The notes under the pieces were generated by a model. That model had not been told where the DNA came from. It ran no database searches and saw only the letters and a list, made by a program, of their open reading frames with translations. Source: an uncultured Clostridia bacterium (GTDB lineage Bacteria; Bacillota; Clostridia; Christensenellales; Aristaeellaceae). Taken from it: DNA of 37,155 nucleotides. Positions 17,780-24,694 of the stretch are shown here, in pieces (the stretch's first letter is position 1; the number at the start of each line of letters is the position of its first letter). Location of the stretch: positions 1 through 37,155 of the forward strand of contig CAMNHF010000012.1 of assembly GCA_946538975.1 (NCBI GenBank). The letters run 5' to 3'. The position numbers and the translations under genes are program-made.

Positions 17780-18556
17780 TTATTCCGCCCGGTCCGCGCC
17801 GAATCCGTCGTATTCCAGAATATGCATGAAGAAGGGCACCTGCTCCTCCCAGCACGCCTCGCAGTGCTCGCCGCCGGGGACGATGCGGCTGGTGACCGCC
17901 ACGCCCTGGGCCATCAGCTCCTCCGCCGTCCTGGCGAAGCTGCGCAGCATGCGCTTGTGGTTGCCCAGCTCGCGGGCGCCGTAGTCCATATACAGCGTGG
18001 TGGGGAGGAAGTCCGTCCTGCGGATGGCCTCCCGCAGACCCTGGGGCGAGACCCAGATGGAGGGGGACAGCGCCGCGCCCCGGCTGAACACCGCGTTGTA
18101 GCGGATGACGGCCCACAGGGTCATCAGCCCGCCCATGGAGCTGCCCGCGATGAAGGTGGTCTCGCGGCCGGGCAGGGTGGGATAGTGCTCGTCGATGAAG
18201 GGCTTGAGCTGCCCGCAGAGCCATTCCATGAACAAATCGCCGCGCCCCTCGATCTTCCCGAAGGCCTTCTCCTCGAAGTCAAAGGGGGAGTATTCCTTCA
18301 GCCGCGCGTAGTCCCGGCGGTGGTCGCAGTCCACCGCGACGATCATCATCGGCATCCCGGTCTCCTCCATGTACTCCTTGAGGCCCCAGGACTTGCCGTA
18401 GGTCGCGTCCTCGTCGAAGAACACATTGTGCCCGTCGAACATGTACAGCACCGGGAAGCGGTCGCCCTCCTCAGCGCCGTCCGGCACATAGACATACACC
18501 TTCCGCTTTTTCCGCCCGCCCCAGTGCGGCAGGCCCATCGGGAATTCGTCGATCAT
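17780..18556 (-). CDS. Esterase-family alpha/beta hydrolase (Fes/IroE-like fold)
   Basis: A 258-residue cytoplasmic hydrolase of the PF00756 type. RKVYVYVPDGAEEGDRFPVLYMFDGHNVF is the characteristic entry, FIAGSSMGG carries the nucleophile Ser140, and His231 in GGEHCEACW is the probable catalytic histidine. AALSPSIWVSPQGL lies in the usual place after the nucleophile. Members hydrolyse esters ranging from siderophore trilactones to acetylated sugars; no iron genes are near, so a siderophore role is not supported. AAGGAAGGG precedes the ATG. It is the first gene of the operon and lies below a promoter and a 16-bp palindrome. Confidence 0.86.
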   Translation of the reverse strand: MIDEFPMGLPHWGGRKKRKVYVYVPDGAEEGDRFPVLYMFDGHNVFFDEDATYGKSWGLKEYMEETGMPMMIVAVDCDHRRDYARLKEYSPFDFEEKAFGKIEGRGDLFMEWLCGQLKPFIDEHYPTLPGRETTFIAGSSMGGLMTLWAVIRYNAVFSRGAALSPSIWVSPQGLREAIRRTDFLPTTLYMDYGARELGNHKRMLRSFARTAEELMAQGVAVTSRIVPGGEHCEACWEEQVPFFMHILEYDGFGADRAE

Positions 18557-18572
18557 GCTACCCTTCCTTTTT

Positions 18573-18588
18573 GCTGACCGCGGTCAGC
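18573..18588. promoter_or_regulatory. Perfect 16-bp palindrome, candidate operator
   Basis: GCTGACCG joined directly to CGGTCAGC with no spacer lies about 9-24 bases downstream of the minus-strand -10 box and just before the ribosome binding site. Having no loop, it suits a dimeric repressor better than an RNA hairpin. No regulator gene is next to it. Confidence 0.5.
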
Positions 18589-18596
18589 CGCTCTCC

Positions 18597-18625
18597 AGTG
18601 TAACACAACCGGACAGGCGAGACAA
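18597..18625 (-). promoter_or_regulatory. Promoter of the esterase-esterase-ATP-grasp operon
   Basis: Minus-strand -35 TTGTCT (18620-18625), 17-base spacer and -10 TACACT (18597-18602). The first start codon is 40 bases downstream. Confidence 0.65.
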
Positions 18626-18721
18626 GAGAAATTCCGGCGGTTCGCTGCATTTTTGCGGTTTTTTGGCCGGCGGCCGGCGCGTGTTTGCAGAAAATTCACA
18701 CACGGGCGGCGGGATTGCGAT

Positions 18722-18727
18722 TATAAT
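18722..18727 (+). promoter_or_regulatory. Possible -10 box of the ABC transporter operon
   Basis: A perfect TATAAT lies 57 bases before the TTG start of the ATPase gene, but no -35 element stands at normal spacing; the best, TTCACA, is 21 bases away. The call is therefore weak. Confidence 0.3.
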
Positions 18728-18784
18728 GAAGCTGTCCCCGGCTGTTCCGGCCGGGCGGCGAATGCGCGGCTGGAGGAATGCGGC

Positions 18785-19717
18785 TTGATCGAATTGCGGC
18801 AGGTGACGAAGAAATACGGCCCCCTGGAGGCCCTGCACGAGGTGTCCTTCACCGCACCCAGGGGGCAGATCACGGGGCTGCTGGGCGTCAACGGCGCCGG
18901 GAAAACCACCGCGCTGAACATCCTGACCGGCTACTTCCCGCCCACCGCCGGCCAGGTGCTGGTGGACGGGATGGACATGCTGACCGACAGCGCCCGCTGC
19001 AAGCGGCAGATCGGCTTTCTCCCGGAGAAGCCGCCGATCTACGACGAGATGACCGTGCGGGAGTACCTGACCTTTGCCAGCCGCCTGCGCGAGGTGGAGG
19101 CGCGGAGCATCCCGGCCCACGTGCGGGAGATCATCGGCCTGTGCGGGCTGGAGGAGGCCGCCGACCGCACCCTGGGCCGCCTGTCCAAGGGCTACCGCCA
19201 GCGCGCCGGCTTTGCGCAGGCCCTGTGCGGCGCGCCGCCGGTGCTGGTGCTGGACGAGCCGACGGTCGGCCTCGACCCGCGGCAGGTGGCCGAGATTCGC
19301 GAGCTGATGCGCCGCCTGGGGGAGAAGCACACGATCATCTTCTCCTCGCACCTGCTCAGCGAGGTGCAGCAGCTGTGCAGCCGGGTGGTGATTCTTCACC
19401 ATGGCCGTGTGCTGCGGGAGGCGAATCTCGGCGACATGATGGAGGACGGCGGCGCCCTGCGGCTGCGGGTGTCCATCGCGCTGGGCGAAAGCCGCCTGCT
19501 GCCGGCGCTGCGCTCCCTGCCCTGCGTGCGCCGCGTGAAGACCCTGCCCACGCAGGATGCGGCGGTCACCGAGGCGGTGCTGGAGTGCGACGCCGCCCAG
19601 GATCCGCAGACCCAGCTGTTCCATCTGCTGGCCGCGATGGACGCCCCGCTGCGCCTGCTCTATCCTGAGCGCGACAGCCTGGAGGATGTGTTCCTGCGGG
19701 CCACGGAAGAGGGCTGA
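18785..19717 (+). CDS. ABC transporter ATP-binding protein (GldA/CcmA-like)
   Basis: A 310-residue ATPase starting at TTG 18785, eight bases after TGGAGGA; this fits the usual N-terminus IELRQVTKKYG. Walker A is GVNGAGKTT at residues 34-42, the signature is LSKGYRQR, Walker B is VLVLDEPT with the following VGLDPRQ, and the H-loop is SSHLLSE. The C-terminal ~90 residues form the extra domain of GldA-type exporters, ending in SLEDVFLRAT. It should power an ABC-2 permease, encoded 16 bases downstream. The exported substrate is unknown; in gliding bacteroidetes the homologues serve motility, in Bacillota they do not. Confidence 0.92.
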   Translation: MIELRQVTKKYGPLEALHEVSFTAPRGQITGLLGVNGAGKTTALNILTGYFPPTAGQVLVDGMDMLTDSARCKRQIGFLPEKPPIYDEMTVREYLTFASRLREVEARSIPAHVREIIGLCGLEEAADRTLGRLSKGYRQRAGFAQALCGAPPVLVLDEPTVGLDPRQVAEIRELMRRLGEKHTIIFSSHLLSEVQQLCSRVVILHHGRVLREANLGDMMEDGGALRLRVSIALGESRLLPALRSLPCVRRVKTLPTQDAAVTEAVLECDAAQDPQTQLFHLLAAMDAPLRLLYPERDSLEDVFLRATEEG

Positions 19718-19733
19718 CGGGGAGGGAAGCGGA

Positions 19734-20435
19734 TTGACTGCGATTTACCGGCGGGAGATGCAGGGGTATTTCCACACGGCGGTGGGCTATGTCTACATGG
19801 GCGTGTTCCTCGCGATCTCCTCCGTGATGTTTTACGCGCTGAACCTGCGGGAGCGCTCCTCCGATCTGCTCGCCTTCATCGGCTACATGAGCTATCTGTG
19901 GATGCTGCTCTCCCCGGTGCTGACGATGCGCCTGCTGGCCGAGGAGCGCCGCACGCGCACGGATCAGCTGCTGCTGACCAGTCCGGTCTCCCTGCCCGGG
20001 GTGATTCTGGGCAAGTACCTGGCGGCGGTCAGCGTGATGCTGCTGACCCTCCTGTGCACCGGCTGCTATGTGCTGATTGTCGCCCTGTACGGACGGGTCT
20101 ACCCGGGGGAGCTGGCGGCGGGCTATCTCGGCTTCGCGCTGCAGGGCTGCGCCTTCCTGGCGATGGACCTGTTCGTGTCCGGGCTGTGCCGCTCGCCGGT
20201 CACCGCGGCCATCGCAGCCTTCGGGGCGAATCTGGCCATGTGGATGCTGGACCTGCTGGCGGCCGCGGCCCCCGGCTGGCTGGCGGCCGTGCTGGAGTTC
20301 ATCAGCCTGTACGCCCGCAATGAGCCCTTCCTGATGGGGCAGCTGTCCTTCGCGAGCATTGTCTACGATCTGTCCTTCGCTGCGGCCTTCCTCGCCCTGG
20401 GCGTGTTCACCCTGCACGCGCGGCGGGTGAAGTGA
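19734..20435 (+). CDS. ABC-2-type permease (GldF-like)
   Basis: A 233-residue membrane protein starting at TTG 19734 behind GGGGAGGG. The N-terminus LTAIYRREMQGYF is the amphipathic entry helix of ABC-2 permeases. Six hydrophobic segments follow, at about residues 18-40, 53-70, 98-125, 132-155, 165-185 and 205-228. EERRTRTDQLLLTSPVS is the coupling-type cytoplasmic loop with the conserved E-x-R-x-G/T-D-x-LL pattern seen in GldF-like proteins. It is the membrane partner of the ATPase just upstream. The third usual component, GldG, is absent downstream. Confidence 0.88.
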   Translation: MTAIYRREMQGYFHTAVGYVYMGVFLAISSVMFYALNLRERSSDLLAFIGYMSYLWMLLSPVLTMRLLAEERRTRTDQLLLTSPVSLPGVILGKYLAAVSVMLLTLLCTGCYVLIVALYGRVYPGELAAGYLGFALQGCAFLAMDLFVSGLCRSPVTAAIAAFGANLAMWMLDLLAAAAPGWLAAVLEFISLYARNEPFLMGQLSFASIVYDLSFAAAFLALGVFTLHARRVK

Positions 20436-20458
20436 CGCACCTGCGCACGGGAGGCACC

Positions 20459-21355
20459 ATGGCACAAGAAAAAAAGATCCTCGTCTCCGGCATCGTGAAT
20501 GTGGAAGTGAACGTGCCGGTGGGCAGCTTCCCCCTGGCCTACACGCCGGTGGTGTACGACTTTTTCGGCCTGCGGATGGGGCCGGGGGCGGTGGCCTCGA
20601 ATGTGGCGCTGGCGCTGACGGCCCTGGGCGACGAGGTGCGCCTGTGCGCGATGACGGGGGATGACGCCGCCGGTGCCCTGGTGCGCGAGGGCCTGCGGCG
20701 GCGCGGCGTGTCCACGGAGGCCATCCGGCCCCTGCTGCGGGAGACGCCGCTGAGCGCGGTGCTCTACGACGCGGAGGGCCGCCGCCGGATCCACACCGAT
20801 CTCAAGGACGCCCAGGAGGCCGCCTATCCCTTTGACGCGGCGCTTTATGCGGATGCGGACATGGCCTGCGTGTGCAACGCGAACTTCAACCGCCCGCTGC
20901 TGCCCCTGCTGAAGGCCGCGGGCATCCCCATCGCCACGGACGTGCACGTGCTCTCCCGCGTGGACGATCCTTATAATGAAGATTTTCTGCGCGCCGCGGA
21001 CTGGATCTTCCTCAGCGACGAGGGCCTGCCCGGACGGCACGACCAGTTCCTCTACGATCTCGGCGACGCCTACGCCCCCCGCGGCATCATCCTGGGCCGC
21101 GGCGCGAAGGGCGCGTCCTTCTGGGACGGCCGCACTGGCCGCGTGAGCGACTGGCCCGCGGCGAGCCTGGGCCCGGTGGTGAACACCGTCGGCGCCGGCG
21201 ACGCGCTGTTCTCCGCCTTTGTGCATTTCCTCCGCCGCGGCCGCGCCCCGGAGGAGGCCCTCCGCTGCGCGCAGGTCTTTGCCGCCATGAAGATTCGGGT
21301 CAGCGGCGCCGGGGAGGGCTTCGCGGGGGAGGCTGAGGTGCTGGCCCGGCTGTGA
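20459..21355 (+). CDS. PfkB-family carbohydrate/nucleoside kinase
   Basis: A 298-residue ribokinase-family kinase. The start at ATG 20459 follows GGGAGG; ILVSGIVNVEVNVPVG is the family's first strand, where G-x-x-x-x-D normally sits and N/E stand here. GPGAVASNVALALTALG is the GG-type substrate loop, and NTVGAGDALFSAFVHFL at about 242-258 is the C-terminal PfkB signature with catalytic base Asp248. It should transfer phosphate from ATP to a sugar or nucleoside hydroxyl. The substrate cannot be told from sequence. It lies 23 bases after the permease gene and may be co-transcribed. Confidence 0.9.
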   Translation: MAQEKKILVSGIVNVEVNVPVGSFPLAYTPVVYDFFGLRMGPGAVASNVALALTALGDEVRLCAMTGDDAAGALVREGLRRRGVSTEAIRPLLRETPLSAVLYDAEGRRRIHTDLKDAQEAAYPFDAALYADADMACVCNANFNRPLLPLLKAAGIPIATDVHVLSRVDDPYNEDFLRAADWIFLSDEGLPGRHDQFLYDLGDAYAPRGIILGRGAKGASFWDGRTGRVSDWPAASLGPVVNTVGAGDALFSAFVHFLRRGRAPEEALRCAQVFAAMKIRVSGAGEGFAGEAEVLARL

Positions 21356-21472
21356 AGCGGCGGCGCCTCTCCGAAACATTTTCGCAATATTTTTGCTGAC
21401 AATATCTGAAAAATCGGCGCAAATGCCGTGCGCGGCGCGGTTTGCGGCCTTTTGCGGAAATCTTGCGAGGGC

Positions 21473-21501
21473 TTGACACGCGGGGGTTCAAACGGTACAA
21501 T
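21473..21501 (+). promoter_or_regulatory. Strong promoter of the structured RNA and rny
   Basis: A perfect -35 TTGACA (21473-21478), a 17-base spacer and -10 TACAAT (21496-21501) form the best promoter in the window. Transcription should begin near 21508, more than 400 bases before the rny start codon. Confidence 0.85.
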
Positions 21502-21507
21502 AACAGT

Positions 21508-21844
21508 GACCGGCTTGGGCAGCTGCTGCGGCGGTTTCCCCGGCTGTTTTCGATAGACACCCCCTTCGATTGTGTGGATCAACGCCTGAAAGGGCGATTT
21601 TCAAGGCCTGCCGCGGCCAAGGGTCGGCGGGTCAGCTGCATGGAAACTGCGACGACGCATTTCTGCCGCACGGGTTCGCGCGGGAGACTGGTTTTTGCGC
21701 AGCGCGGTTTTGATGGAGCGCGGAGGCTTCCTCCGCTGAAACATCCGGACGAAGGTCATCGGGATGTGTATTTTGATTGTCCGCGCATACGGGCAAGAAG
21801 ACAGCCGAAGCCGTGAGGGGCGTTTTTCGCTCCCCGCGGCTTTT
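21508..21844 (+). ncRNA. Candidate structured RNA or attenuated 5' leader upstream of rny
   Basis: This is the 570-base gap between the kinase gene and rny; no credible reading frame fills it. Downstream of the strong promoter, CGGCTGTTTTC (21541-21551) can pair with GAAGACAGCCG (21797-21807) as an 11-bp long-range helix, closing a domain of about 245 bases. Inside are several local hairpins: CGCCT-GAAA-GGGCG with a GNRA-like loop, CCTGCCG...CGGCGGG, and GCGGAGG-CTT-CCTCCGC. A terminator (21810-21844) follows the closing helix immediately. CGGCTT at 21511-21516 could also pair with AAGCCG at the terminator base, a possible switch. I checked for the hallmarks of RNase P RNA, tmRNA, SRP RNA and common riboswitches and saw none; 6S RNA cannot be ruled out. 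Confidence 0.5.
21810..21844 (+). terminator. Terminator at the end of the structured RNA
   Basis: GCCGTGAGGGGCG pairs with CGCTCCCCGCGGC across a TTTTT loop (13 positions, one mismatch, two G-T pairs) and is followed by TTTT. It lies 85 bases before the rny start, so rny expression would depend on read-through or on another weak promoter. Confidence 0.7.
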
Positions 21845-21928
21845 CGCACGGTTCCGGCCTGCGGGCACGCGGCCGGCGGAAAGAAAACAGGTCTCGGAAG
21901 GGATTAGATCGAAGGAAAGGAGTCATTC

Positions 21929-23572
21929 ATGGACTGGTATTGGGTCTTGCTGATTGCACTGGTCATGGCCGGAGGCGGCGGCTTCCTCGGCTACACCTAC
22001 CGCAAAAACATGGTGGAGGAGAAGATCCACCGCACGGAAGAACATGCCCGCCGCCTCTACGACGACGCCGCCCAGAAGGCGGAGGAGATTGTGCGCAAGG
22101 CGGAGGAAACCCGCAAGGAGAAGATGCTGGAGGCCAAGGAGGAGATCCTGAAGGCCAAGGCGGAGAGCGACCGCCAGCGCCAGCAGAGCGAGAATGAGCT
22201 GCGCGATCGCCGCGCCGAGGTGCAGCGGTCCGAGAACCGCGTGCTGCAGCGCGAGGAAGCGCTGGACAAGAAGGCCGACAACCTGGAGGCCCGCGAGGAA
22301 GCCCTCAGCCGCCGCCAGATGGAAATTCAGCAGGCGATTGCCGACGCCGAGGCCCTGAAGGAGCAGCAGAAGACGATCCTGCAGGACCTGGAGGCGGAGA
22401 AGGGCCGGCAGGAAGCCGAGCTGCAGCGCGTGGCCTCCATGACGACGGAGGAAGCGCGGCAGATCATCATCGACCGGGTGACCCGGCAGGCCTACCATGA
22501 CGCCGCCGCCGAGGTCCGCCGGATCGAGCAGCAGACCAAGACGGACGCCGACAAGCGCGCCCGCGAGATCATCACCACCGCCATCCAGCGCTGCGCCTCC
22601 GACCATGTGGCGGAGATCACGGTGTCCACCGTGGCGCTGCCCAGCGATGACATGAAGGGCCGCATCATCGGCCGCGAGGGCCGCAACATCCGCGCGCTGG
22701 AGACGGCCACGGGCGTGGACTTCATCATCGACGACACGCCGGACAGCGTCACCGTGTCCTGCTTCGATCCCGTGCGCAGGGAGATCGCCCGCACCGCTCT
22801 GGAGCACCTGGTCTCCGACGGCCGCATCCATCCCGGCCAGATCGAGACGCTGGTGGAGAAGGCGAAGCGCGAGGTGGAGACCCGCATGCACGAGGCCGGC
22901 GAGAACGCGGTCTTCGAGACCGGCGTCAACGGCCTGCATCCCGAGCTGGTCAACACCCTCGGCCGCCTGCGCTACCGCACCAGCTACGGCCAGAACGTGC
23001 TGCAGCACTCCATTGAGGTCAGCCACCTGTGCGGCATGATGGCCGCCGAGCTGGGCGCGGACGTCGCCCTGGCCAAGCGCGCCGGCCTGCTGCACGACAT
23101 CGGCAAGGCCGTCGACCACGAGAAGGAGCAGCAGGGCACCGGCGAGACCCACGTGACCCTCGGCGCCGAGCTGGCCCGCAAGTATCACGAGTCCCCCGCG
23201 GTGATTCACTGCATCATGGCCCACCACAACGACGTGGAGCCGGAGACCGTGGAGGCCGTGCTGGTGCAGGCCGCCGATGCCATCTCCGCCGCCCGTCCCG
23301 GCGCCCGCCGCGAGAGCCTGGAGAACTACATCAAGCGTCTGGAGAAGCTGGAGGAGATCTGCACCAGCTTCGACGGCGTCGAGAAGTGCTACGCCATCCA
23401 GTCCGGCCGCGAGGTCCGCGTGATGGTCAAGCCGGACGACGTCACCGACGACGGCATCCATGTGCTGGCCCGCGAGATCGTGGACCGCATCGAAAAGGAA
23501 ATGACCTACCCCGGCCAGATCCGCGTGAACGTCATCCGCGAGAACCGCGCGATGGAGGTCACCAAGAAGTAA
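21929..23572 (+). CDS. rny: Ribonuclease Y
   Basis: A 547-residue membrane-anchored endoribonuclease that starts bulk mRNA turnover in many Bacillota. The N-terminal membrane helix is [19 protein letters not shown] (residues 4-22). A long charged coiled coil runs from about 25 to 200, followed by the KH RNA-binding domain with [15 protein letters not shown] at about 250. The HD hydrolase domain carries His389-Asp390 in LLHDIGK and further metal ligands in HHNDVEPET. The length (about 510-550) and domain order match the family. AAAGGAGT precedes the ATG. The leader is unusually long and structured. Confidence 0.97.
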   Translation: MDWYWVLLIALVMAGGGGFLGYTYRKNMVEEKIHRTEEHARRLYDDAAQKAEEIVRKAEETRKEKMLEAKEEILKAKAESDRQRQQSENELRDRRAEVQRSENRVLQREEALDKKADNLEAREEALSRRQMEIQQAIADAEALKEQQKTILQDLEAEKGRQEAELQRVASMTTEEARQIIIDRVTRQAYHDAAAEVRRIEQQTKTDADKRAREIITTAIQRCASDHVAEITVSTVALPSDDMKGRIIGREGRNIRALETATGVDFIIDDTPDSVTVSCFDPVRREIARTALEHLVSDGRIHPGQIETLVEKAKREVETRMHEAGENAVFETGVNGLHPELVNTLGRLRYRTSYGQNVLQHSIEVSHLCGMMAAELGADVALAKRAGLLHDIGKAVDHEKEQQGTGETHVTLGAELARKYHESPAVIHCIMAHHNDVEPETVEAVLVQAADAISAARPGARRESLENYIKRLEKLEEICTSFDGVEKCYAIQSGREVRVMVKPDDVTDDGIHVLAREIVDRIEKEMTYPGQIRVNVIRENRAMEVTKK

Positions 23573-23598
23573 GGCAGACAAGAAGCAAGGCAAATCAG

Positions 23599-23634
23599 GG
23601 CCGCTCTCCCGCAGCATGGGAGGGCGGCCTTTTG
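23599..23634 (+). terminator. Terminator of rny
   Basis: A 12-bp stem GGCCGCTCTCCC/GGGAGGGCGGCC with one G-T pair and a seven-base loop is followed by TTTT. Confidence 0.85.
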
Positions 23635-23642
23635 CCTCATGA

Positions 23643-23688
23643 GAAAAGCTCCCGCGTCCCCTTCGCCGGGGAGAAACGCGGGAGCTTT
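23643..23688 (-). terminator. Terminator of the phosphodiester-glycosidase-family gene
   Basis: A perfect 13-bp stem AAAGCTCCCGCGT/ACGCGGGAGCTTT encloses an inner TCCCC/GGGGA stem. On the minus strand it ends in TTTTCTC; on the plus strand it ends in TTTCG, so it may be bidirectional. Confidence 0.75.
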
Positions 23689-23715
23689 CGCGCCTGATGG
23701 AAAATGCGGCCCGGC

Positions 23716-24567
23716 TCACTCGACAAAGCCCATCATGTCGAACACGGACTGGGTGCCGCCGTAGATCAGCTTGAGCGTCTTTTTGCCGTGGAGGCGGCGC
23801 AGCAGGGCGGTGGAGGTGCCGCCGTCCAGGTTGTAGACCCACTCCGGGTCGAACTCCCCGACGAGGAAGTCCAGCGCCTCGGTCAGCGTCAGGCCGTGCT
23901 TGCTGGTGCCGATCAGCAGGATATAGTTGTTCGCGTCCAGGCGGGCGATGATCGTGCGGTTGGCCAGCTTCTGCGCGAAATCCCAGCTGTCGTCCAGCAG
24001 GCGCACGCCGTCCTGATACAATGTGCAGCCCTCGTAGAAGGACCAGGTCTCGATGGGATGCCGGGCCAGCACGGCCTGCGGATCCTCGCCCACGTACATG
24101 TGCAGGCCGTCCTCCTCCAGCGTCAGCCCGTAGTAGGGGACGCCCTCCAGGCAGCGCATGACCTCCCCGCCGATGACCGTCACCGAGCCCAGCGGCGTGT
24201 ACCAGTAGTCCTCGCTGACGCCGGGATAGTTCTCCGGAATCTCCGGGTACAGGCGGGAGACGTAGCCGGAGCCGTTCACGACCAGGGCGGCCCCGGGGAT
24301 CTTCTTCGCCAGATCCTCGGACTTGCCCAGCTTCTTGTGCCAGGGGGCCGTGGCCTTTTTGATCTGGCGGGCGGGCTCGCTGACGTAGAGCTGCACCAGG
24401 TAGCACTTGGTGCGGTTCAGCTTGCCCACGTCAATGCTGTAGCGGAGCGTCTCGCTGTCGTAGCTGCTGGCGTGGGACTGCAGCGTCCATGTGTATCCGC
24501 CGGATTCCGCCAGCGCGGCGGCGCACAGCAGCATGAGCAGCAGGGCGAGGCACAATACCCGTTTCAT
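23716..24567 (-). CDS. Secreted phosphodiester glycosidase family protein (NAGPA, PF09992)
   Basis: A 283-residue secreted protein. The ATG at 24567 is preferred because AAAGGAG stands 9 bases before it; a TTG three codons earlier touches the site. MKRVLCLALLLMLLCAAALA is the signal peptide. The NAGPA-type domain covers residues 60-283: ALVVNGSGYVS, SVTVIGGEV, NRTIIARLDANNYILLIG, and the C-terminal VYNLDGGTSTALL, the most conserved block (N-L-D-G-G-x-S). In animals the family removes GlcNAc from phosphodiesters; in bacteria it appears tied to wall or teichoic-acid-like glycan phosphodiesters or exopolysaccharide. It lies downstream of the lectin-caspase gene on the same strand but has its own promoter. 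Confidence 0.85.
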   Translation of the reverse strand: MKRVLCLALLLMLLCAAALAESGGYTWTLQSHASSYDSETLRYSIDVGKLNRTKCYLVQLYVSEPARQIKKATAPWHKKLGKSEDLAKKIPGAALVVNGSGYVSRLYPEIPENYPGVSEDYWYTPLGSVTVIGGEVMRCLEGVPYYGLTLEEDGLHMYVGEDPQAVLARHPIETWSFYEGCTLYQDGVRLLDDSWDFAQKLANRTIIARLDANNYILLIGTSKHGLTLTEALDFLVGEFDPEWVYNLDGGTSTALLRRLHGKKTLKLIYGGTQSVFDMMGFVE

Positions 24568-24620
24568 CGGAATCAACTCCTTTGCCGGCAGCTTTCCGGC
24601 GTGCCGGCAGGCTTTCCTCC

Positions 24621-24649
24621 ATCATAGCATGAATGCCGCGGCCCGTAAA
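24621..24649 (-). promoter_or_regulatory. Promoter of the phosphodiester-glycosidase-family gene
   Basis: Minus-strand -35 TTTACG (24644-24649), 17-base spacer ending in TGC (extended -10), and -10 TATGAT (24621-24626). Confidence 0.65.
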
Positions 24650-24694
24650 GGGGCAGGCGCTGTCATGCGGCCCTTGCAGGGGCTGAAAACGTCC

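Noticed and set aside
17780-18556. Siderophore esterase (Fes/IroE) function
   Set aside because: The fold is similar, but there is no siderophore synthesis or uptake gene in the window, so only a general esterase call is made.
21442-21816. 124-codon frame (and an 82-codon minus frame) in the gap before rny
   Set aside because: No ribosome binding site, unlike codon use, and the frame begins before the transcription start; the hairpins and terminator fit RNA function better.
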